From NCBI RefSeq assembly GCF_003144535.1, contig NZ_PHFJ01000001.1, forward strand, positions 248,001 through 312,000: a DNA stretch of 64,000 bases, given 5' to 3'. The stretch is from Proteus penneri (GTDB lineage Bacteria; Pseudomonadota; Gammaproteobacteria; Enterobacterales; Enterobacteriaceae). Below, in pieces: positions 17,721-27,920 of the stretch; within the stretch, counting starts at the first letter, position 1; every line of letters begins with the position of its first letter. The notes beneath the pieces were generated by a model. The model ran no database searches and had not been told where the DNA came from. It saw only the letters and a list, made by a program, of their open reading frames with translations. Position numbers and translations under genes: made by a program.

Positions 17721-17979
17721 AAGATCGTCCATGCATATATTCGTCATATTTCAAGCCACAGCATTGTCGCCTAGCTGTAACTTGGATTATTTAGAGTATT
17801 TGTTTGCATATCTTCAAGTTGTTGCAAATTATTTAGAGTATAAGTAGTGCATAAAATATGAGTCTAGTATAAGTAATTGGTTTGCCAAATAGTATAGATA
17901 AAATCCTATATAATTAGCCAATATATAAAGGGAAGAAAAATATTTTGGTACGATCAAAACTGTTTTTTGGAGCATTAAT

Positions 17980-18426
17980 ATGTCAAACGCATTTTCTTTT
18001 ATGACTGATACGGCAACTCTGGCTATTTTTGATTTACAAGCGATCCAACATAGAAAATCAGATACAGCAGATTGGTGGAGCATACCTGATGATGAGTTAG
18101 ATGAGATGAATAAAGGCAATATTGCATTTATTGGTTTAGGTAATGATGGTTTTTACACTATTAATCTATGCGATAAAATTGAAGATCCAGATGTAAGAAT
18201 AAATATAAACTGTCCATCAGGTGAAGTTTTTATTGGTGCAGGAGAGGATACAACTGGCGGTGATTTAGAGCCAGGTGATCCACAATATCGCGCAGGAGAA
18301 ATTATTTTTCTCCCAGTAGGAGATTATGAAATATCATTAAAAAAAGTAAGCAACATACTTTTTATTTCTATTATTTTTAGTAAAGAGAACCTGAATAAGT
18401 TTGAGAATGTTTTACGTTTAGATTAA
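17980..18426 (+). CDS. Orphan soluble protein of unknown function (148 residues)
   Basis: A compact acidic protein, MSNAFSFMTDTATLAIFDLQ at the start, with no signal peptide or membrane segment. It has a GLGNDGFY motif, a Gly-rich turn GAGEDTTGGDLEPGDPQYRAGE and a C-terminal beta-rich part. It may belong to the family annotated elsewhere as DUF6386, but this is from memory. TTGGAG lies 9 bases before the ATG, which supports translation. No partner gene lies beside it; the nearest neighbours are a divergent YnfC-like gene and the fimbrial operon 630 bases downstream. Confidence 0.6.
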   Translation: MSNAFSFMTDTATLAIFDLQAIQHRKSDTADWWSIPDDELDEMNKGNIAFIGLGNDGFYTINLCDKIEDPDVRININCPSGEVFIGAGEDTTGGDLEPGDPQYRAGEIIFLPVGDYEISLKKVSNILFISIIFSKENLNKFENVLRLD

Positions 18427-19059
18427 ATGAATATATATAGTTATATAAAAATATAATAATTAAGTGAAAGATACTATTATTTAAAATGCTTCCCTTGTTT
18501 TTCATTAATAGGTTAATAAATATAAGTTAAACAATCTGTGGTTATATTAATTATAATATAGCGAATGCATTTGCTGTAAATAAACTTTATCAATTAAATA
18601 AATGTTAATTTATTAATCTAATTTAAATATTACTGAAAGAAACAGGTGATATAGATAATGCTAAAATAATACGGATGATTTTATTTTAAATTTTAAAAAA
18701 TAATGAATTTATTGAGCTTTTTTTATTAAAAATGATAAATATCAATTTTAAGTAAGTTAATATTTTTTTTAATATTAATCCTAATAAATAGATGTTTTTT
18801 TTGTTAAAAATGCGAAATAGTCATATTTAGACTATAAGAATATGCTTAAAATCGAAAAATATATAAATATTACGCTTTATACGTGTTAAATGTAGTTGCG
18901 TTTTACGAGTAAATGAGATGATAATTGCAAATACTTAAATATTAGTACGTAATAAACATGAAATAATGTTATTGATAACATTTTATTTCGTGTGAGCCTT
19001 TTCGTTTATTTAACCCCAAAAACAACTTATTTAAATATATAACAAGAGAGAGCTTTATT
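18427..19059. other. Very AT-rich region upstream of the fimbrial operon
   Basis: About 630 bases, rich in long A and T runs, with no credible gene. It presumably holds the fimbrial promoter and binding sites for silencers such as H-NS. I see no long inverted repeats of the MR/P invertible-promoter kind and no recombinase gene nearby. Confidence 0.5.
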
Positions 19060-19590
19060 ATGAATAAAATGCTTCTTACTGCGATGATCGCAGGTATTTT
19101 TTCATCTACAGTTTATGCGGCTTCTGATAACACTATCCGTTTTCAAGGCGAAGTTTCTGATGAAACTTGTACTGTAACGGTTAATGGTAATTCAGCACTT
19201 CCTGTTGTTTTATTACCAACCGTGCCCGTAACCGCATTAGATACTGCGGGTAAAACAGCAGGTCAGACACCATTTACTATTGCAGTGAGTGGTTGTACTG
19301 GTTCTAAACCAACAGATACAAATATTAAAACTATATTTATTGCTAATAATCTGACAACAGAAGGTCGTATTGGTAATACAGCAGCAAATAACAATGTTAG
19401 TTTAGAAATTATTGACCCTGCGAAAACCGGTACAAAAATTGATTTAACTGGTGTAGGTAACGAAGGCTTAGTGTTAAAAGCAAACGAAAAATCAGCATCT
19501 TATGATTATGCTGTACGTTATTATGCAGATGATGTTGCAACAGCAGGTAAAGTAGAGGGTAGTGTGCAGTACTCTATCTCTTATCAATAA
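19060..19590 (+). CDS. Major fimbrial subunit, F17/UCA type
   Basis: A 176-residue pilin. The signal peptide ends in VYA/AS at about residue 20. The mature protein has the pilin pattern: N-terminal donor strand (NTIRFQGEVSDETC), a disulphide pair of Cys (DETCTVTVNG and VSGCTGS), and the C-terminal strand GSVQYSISYQ with penultimate Tyr recognised by the chaperone. LLPTVPVTALDTAGKTAGQTPF resembles the matching part of F17-A and UcaA. AGAGAGAG precedes the ATG. First gene of a five-gene chaperone-usher operon; a short gap to the chaperone allows attenuated readthrough. Confidence 0.9.
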   Translation: MNKMLLTAMIAGIFSSTVYAASDNTIRFQGEVSDETCTVTVNGNSALPVVLLPTVPVTALDTAGKTAGQTPFTIAVSGCTGSKPTDTNIKTIFIANNLTTEGRIGNTAANNNVSLEIIDPAKTGTKIDLTGVGNEGLVLKANEKSASYDYAVRYYADDVATAGKVEGSVQYSISYQ

Positions 19591-19652
19591 TGTTTATATG
19601 TCTCCTTTATATAAAGGAGGCATTTTTTATTTATATAAGAGGGAGATAAGTA

Positions 19653-20378
19653 ATGAAAAAAATAATAATGCTAATTATCGTATTTTTCTTAAGTTATAGC
19701 ACTGCGTCGTATTCTAGTGTCACCATGCTAAAAACACGTATTGTTTATTCATCGGATTCACGTTTTGAAGTTTTAAAGTTTATGAATAACGATGAAATTC
19801 CTTACATTATGCAAATCTGGGCAGATAAAAATAATCCTAATTCAACCCCAGATAATGCAGATGCCCCTTTTGTTATTCAACCCCCCGTTTTTCGTATCGA
19901 TCCTAAAACAGGGAGAGACGCGCGATTAATTTATACTGGCGAAGGTCTACCACAAGATAAAGAATCTATTTTCTTTTTAAATGTGGCACAAATTCCACCT
20001 AAAGATTTGAATAAAGATATAAAAGAAGGAAATAGCTTTACGGTTATTGTGCATCATCGATTAAAAATATTTTATCGTCCAACTGAGATTGTCTCACAGC
20101 TAAATAATATCGAGAAACAAATATCATTCTCAAAAGAGAATAATGGAACTATAAAAGTTAAAAACGATTCACCTTTTTTTGTGTCATTTGCGCAACTTGA
20201 GGCCACGAATACTTCGGGTCAAAAATTTATATTTAAACCAACTATGGTTTCTCCGTTATCAACGGAAGTATTAGTCGCTAAAAATGGCAGAACGATTTCA
20301 TTTTCACCCGATAAAATGACCTATAAATACATTAATGATCTAGGTGGGCAAAATAGTGCGACAGATTTAATTCATTAA
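19653..20378 (+). CDS. Fimbrial periplasmic chaperone (first)
   Basis: A 241-residue PapD-like chaperone that would hold pilins by donor-strand complementation and bring them to the usher. Signal peptide at about 1-22. N-terminal Ig domain with KTRIVYSSDSRFEVLKFMNN, a proline-flanked F1-G1 region (FFLNVAQIPPK) and the inter-domain segment HHRLKIFYRP characteristic of the family. Second gene of the operon. Its 16-base gap to the usher gene implies tight coupling. Confidence 0.9.
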   Translation: MKKIIMLIIVFFLSYSTASYSSVTMLKTRIVYSSDSRFEVLKFMNNDEIPYIMQIWADKNNPNSTPDNADAPFVIQPPVFRIDPKTGRDARLIYTGEGLPQDKESIFFLNVAQIPPKDLNKDIKEGNSFTVIVHHRLKIFYRPTEIVSQLNNIEKQISFSKENNGTIKVKNDSPFFVSFAQLEATNTSGQKFIFKPTMVSPLSTEVLVAKNGRTISFSPDKMTYKYINDLGGQNSATDLIH

Positions 20379-20393
20379 AAAAATGGAATTGAA

Positions 20394-22923
20394 ATGAAAT
20401 CTATAGAAAAAAACACAGCACAATTAAATAAGAGAATAAAAGTCGTATTCTTAATCGGCTCATTTTCTCTATTTATTCAATCAATGCCTTCTGCATTGGC
20501 CGATGATTATGAATTTGATCCTTCTTTATTACTAGGTAGCAAAAGTAATATCAACATTAATCAGCTTCATGATAGTAATTATGTGGAGCCTGGCAATTAT
20601 GATGTTGATATCTACATTAATAATCGCTTTTTTGAAAGAAAAATAGTGCATTTTCAATTAAATGATAACGGTAAAGTGACGCCTTGTTTTAATCAACAAC
20701 AGATTGATGATATGGGGATCTTGCTGGATGATGAACTTAGTCAAGATAATAATCAATGTTTAGTATTAAACCAAATTAATAAAAATATTATAGATTCATT
20801 TGATGCTTCTAATTTTAGAATCATGATTGCAGTGCCTCAAATCTTATTAAAACGAAGGCCACAAGGTTATGTCAATGAAGATGATTTAGATGCGGGCAAT
20901 ACCATGTTGTTCTCTAATTATTCTGGTAATTACTATAAGAATAAATCGAACGGACAAAGCTCAGACTATGGTTTTGGTAGTGTCAACATGGGCATAAATT
21001 TAGGAACCTGGCAATTTCGTCAACAAGCGTCTTACTCTTATAATTCATCAAAGTCGGGAAGTAATAGTGAATTTAATTGGATTAGAACTTATCTACAAAA
21101 ACCGTTACTGACATTAAAGTCGATGTTAGTTGTCGGTGATATTTATACAACAGGCGCACAATTTTCAAGTCTGGCATTTAAAGGTATTCAATTAATGTCT
21201 GATGAAAGAATGTTGCCAGATTCTCAAAAAGGTTATGCACCTGTTATTCGTGGTATTGCGACGACAACCGCCCGTATAGTGATAAAACAAAATGGTACTG
21301 AAATTTATCAAACGACTGTGTCACCTGGGCAATTTGAAATAAATGATCTTTATCCAACTAGTTATGAAGGAGATTTGTTTGTCGAAATTTACGAAAGTAA
21401 TGGCAAAATTTCTTCTTTTACAGTGCCATTTACCGCATTACCTGAATCTGTAAGAGCTGGGCGCCTTAAATATAACTTTACTGCGGGTGAAGTGAATAAC
21501 TTTGCTGCAGAAAATAGCTATTTTTCAGATATTGCTTTGCAATATGGTGTGAACAATATGGTAACGCTAAATACGGGGGGTACGTGTAGGACACCAATAT
21601 CAAGCCATATTTGTCGGCTCTGTTATTGCTACAAAATTAGGTGCAATCGGTTTTAATTCAGCATTTTCAAACGCTGAAGTGGACGGTAAAAATTATCAAG
21701 GTGGACGATTAGGCATTAGTTATAGCCGTACTTTTAGCCCAACAAATACTGTTATTACACTCGCAGGTTATAAATATTCAACAGAGAATTTTCGCGAATA
21801 TAATGATGTATTGGGGTTGAGAAAAAGTGCAAGTAATGACATGGAATGGAATTCCAGCAGCTATAACCAAGAAAGCCAGTTTACACTTAGTGTTAATCAG
21901 TCTCTTGATAAGTGGGGGCAGCTTTATATTTCGGGCTCTATCAGTAACTATTATGGTAATAAAGGACATGATGCCCAGTATCAAATCGGTTATTCAAATA
22001 CCTATAAAGATATTGCTTATAGCCTTGCTTATAGTCGCCAAAAAACGGGACAAATGACGGCAAATAATACTTTTACACCAATAACAACCGATCCGATATC
22101 TGAGGATATGGTTATGTTATCTGTTTCTATGCCATTAGGACGCTCTGATTATTCACCCATGCTATCACTATCTTCTAGTCATTCTAGCGATGATTCGAGT
22201 TATCAAACGAATTTATCAGGACTTTTAGGTGAAGATAAAACGCTTTCTTATAGTGTAAATGCGGATTATGACACACAAAATAGAGCGATAGGCAGTGGTT
22301 TACATTTAATTAAACAGCTTCCTTTTACCACGCTATCAGGCAGTATCTCTAATGGTAAACATTACACGCAAGGTAGCGTAGGTATTCAAGGTGCGTTAGT
22401 TGCACACAGTGGAGGGATAACATTAGGTCCTCGTATTAGTGATTCTTTTGCTTTAGTGGAAGCAAAAGGTGCAAGTGGTGCGAGTGTGAGTAATGGTATG
22501 GGCGCCCGCATTGATCCTTTTGGTTATGCTATTGTGCCTTCTCTTGTCCCTTATCAATATAACAATGTTAGCTTGGATGGGAAAAATATTAGAAATAATA
22601 ATATTGAGCTATTGGAAAGTACGAAGCAAATAGCACCGTATTCAGGTTCAAGCACCAAAATCGTTTTTAAAACCCAAGTCGGATATCCTGTATTGATTTC
22701 GATTAAGCCAGAAAGTGAATTGACATTAGGCGAAAATGTTTTCGATAAAGATAAGCACATTGTTGGTATGGTAGGGCAAAGTAACCAGATTTATGTCAGG
22801 GTTGAAAATAGGAAAGGGACACTGACTGTCGGTAAAGATGAAGATAGTTGCCAAATTGATTACTCAATACCAGAAGAAAAAGAAGCAGATAAACTCATTT
22901 TATTATCAGGTCAATGCTTATGA
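20394..22923 (+). pseudogene. Fimbrial outer-membrane usher, broken by a one-base frameshift
   Basis: The usher is the outer-membrane pore that assembles the fimbria. The frame read from 20394 covers the signal peptide, N-terminal domain and first part of the barrel with its plug (to 21656), then hits a stop after a nonsense tail. The rest (barrel, CTD1, CTD2) is open in another frame to 22923. Removing one G from the six-G run at 21575-21580 restores NTGVRVGHQYQAIFVG and a continuous frame of about 842 residues, normal for ushers. The lesion is thus a single +1 G. Either it is a true or phase-variable inactivation, or a base-calling error; I cannot tell. No other defect is visible. Confidence 0.85.
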
Positions 22924-24323
22924 AATTAAATCACTGTTTATTTTCTCATTACTCCTCTATTTTATTAGCCTTGATGCTATTCCCTTCTTTAGCCTTGATG
23001 CTATTCCCTTCTTTAGCCTTGGCAACATGTTATAAAATAACAACTACGACGACTAATCCTAATAGTGTGTATTATACCGAGCCGGGCAAAGGTTCAGCGA
23101 AAAGTTGGCAAGGTGCGAGAGATGATTCGGGATCAATGGGAAGTACCCCTAAAGTTATTAATGTTAATAATGATCAGTTTCAAATTCCGGGTACATTAGT
23201 GGCGAGTGGTTTTGTCTCTTTTTTTGAGGCGGGTTATGAGGTTTATGATCCAGAACAGATATTATTTCGTTGCACAGCCGATGAAGAGGGTAAATTAAGA
23301 GAGTTTTACTCAACTAATGGTGACTATAATTATGGTGGTAGAAATCTAGTTAATCCAACATTAGGTTTAAATGATACCTATATTAGTCTGGCAAGAGGAT
23401 TGGGTATTCGCATTAAAAATACCATTACAGGCGAATATTATAGTCGCTATTGGAAATCTCGTGCTTTAGATAATTTAGAAAGAGATAGCCAAGGATGGAT
23501 CTTAGTAAAAGCAAAAAATTTCTCTAATATGGAAGTGGAGTTATTTAAGATTAACTATGAAAGAACAAGTGATATGCCACCAGCACAATCAAGTAGTGGG
23601 TTAATTACTTTTATTAATCAACCGGCAGGTTATATCGCTTTTCAAAGCTCTAATTTCTCTTATTTATTAAAAGATGGTGCAGATCACGCTACAAATTATC
23701 ATGGTTTTTATGCTTATTGGCCTGCTGCTGTAAATATGTCTCGCCGAATTTATATACGTAATGCGTCTACTTGTTTTGTGCGAAACGTTACGCCTTATGT
23801 TTTATTTCCATTGGTTACTATTAATGAGTTAGCAAGTGGCAAAAAAGTCACTTTACCTATTACGATTGATTTTTATTGTCAATCAGCACCGCCCGCTAGC
23901 GATGGTTTGAGTAATATTTCCAGTGGGACTGGAGCGGGACAAACCGCAATGGGATTTTTACCTAGACCTGCAAATGTTAACAAAGCAATTGAATTAGGAT
24001 TAACAGTACCTAATGGTGCCGCAATTACTCATTTAGTGACAGATGGTTATGGTACTGACTCAAGTATGGCAAAAGGGGTTGGTGTAAGAATATATCGTCC
24101 ATCAGGTGTGCCATTAAACTTATTATCAACATTAGCGAATGAAGGGCAAGGTGATAGTTATGGTTGGTATCCTATTTATGATGATGCTAGTTCAGTCTCA
24201 TTTAATAATGGTATTACCGATTTAACTAAAACATTATATGCCTCATTAGAAGCGTTACCGAGAGAGAAAATAACTGCTGGTAAATTTAATGCGACATTAC
24301 AAGTGATTATACAGGTGCAATAA
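22920..24323 (+). CDS. Fimbrial tip adhesin-like protein
   Basis: A 467-residue protein with the two-domain look of a tip adhesin: signal peptide, an N-terminal lectin-like region (about 45-270) and a C-terminal pilin domain ending in the chaperone-recognised strand FNATLQVIIQVQ. Its place after the usher matches the F17-G and UcaD position. The ATG at 22920 overlaps the usher stop (ATGA). The signal peptide is odd: its hydrophobic core contains the octapeptide LALMLFPS twice because of an exact 24-bp tandem duplication (22965-23012). It is longer than F17-G (about 343). Confidence 0.78.
   Translation: MKLNHCLFSHYSSILLALMLFPSLALMLFPSLALATCYKITTTTTNPNSVYYTEPGKGSAKSWQGARDDSGSMGSTPKVINVNNDQFQIPGTLVASGFVSFFEAGYEVYDPEQILFRCTADEEGKLREFYSTNGDYNYGGRNLVNPTLGLNDTYISLARGLGIRIKNTITGEYYSRYWKSRALDNLERDSQGWILVKAKNFSNMEVELFKINYERTSDMPPAQSSSGLITFINQPAGYIAFQSSNFSYLLKDGADHATNYHGFYAYWPAAVNMSRRIYIRNASTCFVRNVTPYVLFPLVTINELASGKKVTLPITIDFYCQSAPPASDGLSNISSGTGAGQTAMGFLPRPANVNKAIELGLTVPNGAAITHLVTDGYGTDSSMAKGVGVRIYRPSGVPLNLLSTLANEGQGDSYGWYPIYDDASSVSFNNGITDLTKTLYASLEALPREKITAGKFNATLQVIIQVQ
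22965..23012 (+). repeat. 24-bp tandem duplication inside the adhesin signal peptide
   Basis: Two exact copies of a 24-bp unit (22965-22988 and 22989-23012), each encoding LALMLFPS, followed by the first six bases of a third. The frame is kept because the unit is a multiple of three. Confidence 0.95.
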
Positions 24324-24325
24324 AT

Positions 24326-25015
24326 ATGAAAAAGAGCGGTATTTTTATTTTGTTACTGTGTTTTTCGTTTATCGCCAAAGCGAATTTAGCCTTAGAAGGT
24401 TCTAGAGTGATCCTTTATCACTCAGATAGAGAAGCATCCTTAAATATAAAAAATGATGGTGAACTTCCTGTGGTGGTTCAAACATGGGTAGATGATGGTA
24501 ACCCAGAAAATACCCCAGAAACCATAACTGATGTTTCCGCTTTATCATTACCACCAGTATTACAATTAAAACCGAGTGAATCACAACGGGTACGAGTGAT
24601 TAATAAATTTACTAATACAGATAAAGCGAAAGAGACACTTTACTGGCTTAATTTATATGAAATCATGCCTAAGCCAGCGAACAAAAAATATGATGAAGGT
24701 TTAATTAATGTTGTCGTCAGATTACAAGTAAAAGTATTCTATCGCCCTGATGATTTAATAATGGTGATTTCTGATGTTAGTCGAGCTCTTATTTTTACAA
24801 AATCAGATAAACAGTTAACAATTGAAAATCCGACACCTTTTTATGTCACCATTAAATCCGCATTTGGCGAAAATAATCCTAATATTCTTATTCCTATGAT
24901 AGCGCCATTTTCCAAACAGAAAATCAATCTAGAGGATAGTAAAATAAATACCATTAACTATGTTTTAATTGATGATTTTGGTGGGGAATTTGAAGATAAA
25001 AAAGAGATAAAATAG
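24326..25015 (+). CDS. Fimbrial periplasmic chaperone (second)
   Basis: A second PapD-like chaperone, 229 residues, with signal peptide (cleavage near KA/N), conserved GSRVILYHSDREASLNIKND, PPVLQLKPSESQRVRV and RLQVKVFYRP. It starts 2 bases after the adhesin stop. A dedicated second chaperone after the adhesin suggests it serves that adhesin, while the first serves the major pilin. Last gene of the operon. Confidence 0.88.
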   Translation: MKKSGIFILLLCFSFIAKANLALEGSRVILYHSDREASLNIKNDGELPVVVQTWVDDGNPENTPETITDVSALSLPPVLQLKPSESQRVRVINKFTNTDKAKETLYWLNLYEIMPKPANKKYDEGLINVVVRLQVKVFYRPDDLIMVISDVSRALIFTKSDKQLTIENPTPFYVTIKSAFGENNPNILIPMIAPFSKQKINLEDSKINTINYVLIDDFGGEFEDKKEIK

Positions 25016-25200
25016 ACTTTCTAGTGGTTTGTATTAAATTGTCTGATTAAGTTAGAGTAATTCTCTATTTTAATTAATTCCATTAATTATAAAAATGGGA
25101 TGAAATATAAGTAGATGCTGTTTTTATTAATTGGCGTATTATTTTAAGTTTTCGGCTTAAGATAAATGCGCCATTTTGTCGCCACTTTCTTCCAGATATA

Positions 25201-25225
25201 AAAAAGCCACTTATTACTAAGTGGC
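25201..25225 (-). terminator. Terminator of tRNA-Lys
   Basis: On the minus strand GCCACTT / AAGTGGC with a 6-base loop, followed by TTTTTT. Confidence 0.88.
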
Positions 25226-25253
25226 ATAAATGTCTGATTTATCAGCTTAAATT

Positions 25254-25329
25254 TGGTGGGTTGTGGGAGGCTCGAACTCCCGACCAATTGATTAAGAGTC
25301 AACTGCTCTACCGACTGAGCTAACAACCC
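25254..25329 (-). tRNA. tRNA-Lys (anticodon CTT)
   Basis: A complete 76-base cloverleaf on the minus strand including encoded CCA: acceptor GGGTTGT pairs with ACAACCC, D-arm AGCTCAGTCGGTAGAGC, anticodon stem-loop TTGA-CTCTTAA-TCAA with anticodon CTT, and T-arm with GTTCGAG. It decodes AAG. A terminator follows directly. It marks the right border of the fimbrial region. Confidence 0.96.
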
Positions 25330-25589
25330 GATGCGCTGATTATTCTCCTCTAAAATGTGATGGTCAAGTGCTTATTTCGATTTTTTTTCAAATGGATAAA
25401 ATATCGCCGATTAAATTAAAGAAAGGATCTTATCTGGTTATCAAAGCATCATTCATTTTACTAAAAGTGATCTTTTCATTACTTATACTGAGATTTGTGT
25501 CACAATAATTTCGCAAACATATTACCGCGTCAAAAAATAAAATAGCGGTGAAAACAACATCAAAAATATGAAAACACTTCAGGTATTGT

Positions 25590-27002
25590 ATGGAAGATCA
25601 AACAGAAATTTCTCCTCCTGTTAGAGTGAAAAATGCCACTCTACAGCGCGGATTAACAAATCGTCATATTCAATTAATTGCTATTGGTGGAGCTATCGGT
25701 ACTGGTCTATTTATGGGATCAGGGAAAACCATTTCGTTAGCTGGGCCATCAATTATTTTTGTGTATATGATAATTGGCTTTGTCTTGTTCTTTGTGATGA
25801 GAGCTATGGGCGAGCTGTTATTATCAAATTTAGAATATAAGTCATTTAGTGATTTTGCTGGTGATTTATTAGGACCGTGGGCTGGTTTTTTTGTCGGTTG
25901 GACTTATTGGTTTTGTTGGGTTATTACAGGTATTGCCGATATTGTTGCCATAACGTCTTATATTAGTTATTGGGCGCCTAATTTTCCTGAATGGGGAACA
26001 TCCTTTATTTGTGTGCTGACACTGCTTATTTTGAACTTAGCGACAGTAAAACTGTTTGGTGAAATGGAATTTTGGTTCTCCATGATAAAAATAACAGCGA
26101 TTGTTTCTTTGATCATTGTGGGGATTGTTCTTATCAGTATTGGATTTGAATCTCCCGCGGGACATACCGCGGCATTAGAGAATATCTGGAATGATGGAGG
26201 AATGTTTCCTAAAGGGCTAAGTGGTTTTTTTGCGGGCTTCCAAATCGCTATTTTTGCTTTTGTCGGAATAGAATTAGTAGGAACCGCTGCGGCTGAAACA
26301 CGTAATCCAGAAAAATCATTGCCGAAAGCGATTAATGCTATTCCTATTCGTATTATTACTTTTTACGTATTGGCCTTAGCAATTATTATGTCGGTGACAC
26401 CATGGCGCTCAATTTTGGCTGATAAAAGCCCATTTGTTGAGCTATTTGTCATGATAGGGATACCCGCAGCAGCAAGTTTAGTAAACTTTGTCGTATTAAC
26501 GGCTGCAGCCTCTTCTGCTAATAGTGGAATATTTTCCACAAGTCGTATGTTATTCGGTTTATCAAAAGAGGGCGAAGCACCAAAGCAGTTTAGCCAATTA
26601 TCTAAACGGGCTGTACCTGCCAATGGGCTGTTATTTACTAGTTTATGTCTGTCATGTGGAATTATATTAATCTACTTTATTCCCGATGTTATGCATGTAT
26701 TTACCTTGGTAACAACAGTGTCGGCGTTATTATTTATGTTTATTTGGAGTATGATTTTATGCTCTTATTTAGCGTATCGTAAAAAACGGCCACAGTTACA
26801 TGAAAAATCTATTTATAAAATGCCATTAGGTATTCTGATGTCATGGCTATGCCTTGCTTTCTTTGCTTTTATGACAGTGTTATTAGCTTTCGAACATGAT
26901 ACTCGCCAAGCGTTAAGTGTGACACCATTGTGGTTTATTGCACTAGCAATAGGCTATCAATATGTTAAAAAGAACAAACAGAAAAATCTCACTCAAAAGT
27001 AA
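25590..27002 (+). CDS. cycA: D-serine/D-alanine/glycine permease CycA
   Basis: A proton-coupled amino acid permease of the APC family with 12 membrane segments, 470 residues as in E. coli CycA. Long stretches match it, including NRHIQLIAIGGAIGTGLFMG, MRAMGELLLSNLEYKSFSDF and KSIYKMPLG. It imports glycine, D-Ala and D-Ser. It is a single-gene unit with a leader of about 200 bases and a terminator. Confidence 0.94.
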   Translation: MEDQTEISPPVRVKNATLQRGLTNRHIQLIAIGGAIGTGLFMGSGKTISLAGPSIIFVYMIIGFVLFFVMRAMGELLLSNLEYKSFSDFAGDLLGPWAGFFVGWTYWFCWVITGIADIVAITSYISYWAPNFPEWGTSFICVLTLLILNLATVKLFGEMEFWFSMIKITAIVSLIIVGIVLISIGFESPAGHTAALENIWNDGGMFPKGLSGFFAGFQIAIFAFVGIELVGTAAAETRNPEKSLPKAINAIPIRIITFYVLALAIIMSVTPWRSILADKSPFVELFVMIGIPAAASLVNFVVLTAAASSANSGIFSTSRMLFGLSKEGEAPKQFSQLSKRAVPANGLLFTSLCLSCGIILIYFIPDVMHVFTLVTTVSALLFMFIWSMILCSYLAYRKKRPQLHEKSIYKMPLGILMSWLCLAFFAFMTVLLAFEHDTRQALSVTPLWFIALAIGYQYVKKNKQKNLTQK

Positions 27003-27027
27003 TATTATAGCAATAGAGTAAAAGTAA

Positions 27028-27057
27028 AAAGCCTTATTTATTTAATAAGGCTTTTTT
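27028..27057 (+). terminator. cycA terminator
   Basis: Stem AAAAAGCCTTATT / AATAAGGCTTTTTT. Confidence 0.88.
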
Positions 27058-27290
27058 ATCAAAAATAAAATGCTATTGCTAACAAAATAATTAATAGTTT
27101 ATTAAAATAAAAAATTATTAAAAATAAATTTTATATTTATTTTCATTTTTTATTGATTTAGTTTTTACTATTGTTTTGAATGAAAATTAGATATTATTTT
27201 TTTGCAATAAAATATTTTTAAAATATGTTAACTATATCCGGTAATTTTTTAAAAATACACTATCCTACAATTAAAATAAAAGGAGGCGGT

Positions 27291-27725
27291 ATGTATAAGA
27301 ATATTTTGGTTCCCATTGATATTGATGAAGATAACCTGATGAACAAAGCAATTCCGTTAGTGGAAGATATTGCAAAAAATGAAGATCCTTATGTTCATTT
27401 TTTGTATGTCCTCCCAAAACTTCCACAATCTTCTTATTATCGACTTGTTATGAATGGTGATCAATTAGATCAAGGATGCTTAAAAGCGTCAGCAGAAAAA
27501 GAGCTTACAAAAATAATTGAGCGTTTTGATTTACCGGACGATAGAATGCAAACACATATTTGCATAGGAACACCACGTGATGCCATATTGCAGGTTGCAG
27601 ATGAAGTAAACGCAGATTTAATCGTAATTGGCTCCCATAATCCAGAAGATGATTCTTATCATATCGGTTCAACCGCTGCTGATATTACACGCTACGCTAA
27701 ACGCTCTGTTATGGTGGTGAGATAA
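27291..27725 (+). CDS. Universal stress protein, UspF type (first copy)
   Basis: A 144-residue UspA-fold nucleotide-binding protein, the same length as E. coli UspF. Begins MYKNILVPIDIDE; the C-terminal half carries the ATP-loop region ADLIVIGSHNPEDDSYHIGSTAADITRYAKRSVMVVR. Role: stress-linked, probably ATP binding. The start at 27291 is set by a strong AAAGGAGG 5 bases before the ATG; an upstream in-frame ATG lacks support. A related 148-residue copy lies at 29651-30097 on the other strand. Confidence 0.88.
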   Translation: MYKNILVPIDIDEDNLMNKAIPLVEDIAKNEDPYVHFLYVLPKLPQSSYYRLVMNGDQLDQGCLKASAEKELTKIIERFDLPDDRMQTHICIGTPRDAILQVADEVNADLIVIGSHNPEDDSYHIGSTAADITRYAKRSVMVVR

Positions 27726-27775
27726 GACTTAGCTGACTGTATAGTTGCATAAGATTCACTGCAATTTATAACTAT

Positions 27776-27810
27776 ACCGCTGTTATATTTGATTTTAATA
27801 TAACAGCGGT
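27776..27810. terminator. 14-bp perfect inverted repeat after the UspF-like gene
   Basis: ACCGCTGTTATATT, a 7-base loop, then AATATAACAGCGGT. A very stable hairpin 50 bases past the uspF-like stop, followed by TGTGTAA rather than a T run, so it may be an RNA-stabilising or weak terminator structure. Confidence 0.6.
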
Positions 27811-27920
27811 TGTGTAACGAAATAGTGAGGGTCACACAAATTAATGGTTTTTATATTTGGAACACTTCCTTTTTTTAACTACTATAAGCCATCTTCTAAT
27901 AACGATACTCATCAAAACTC

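Noticed and set aside
18427-19059. Invertible fimbrial promoter as in MR/P fimbriae
   Set aside because: No paired long inverted repeats and no recombinase gene beside the operon.
25144-25326. 60-residue ORF over tRNA-Lys
   Set aside because: Most of it is the tRNA sequence and its terminator read as protein; no start support.
16800-25329. Integrative island with att repeats from the tRNA-Lys 3' end
   Set aside because: I could not find a copy of the tRNA 3' end on the far side of the fimbrial block, nor an integrase gene.
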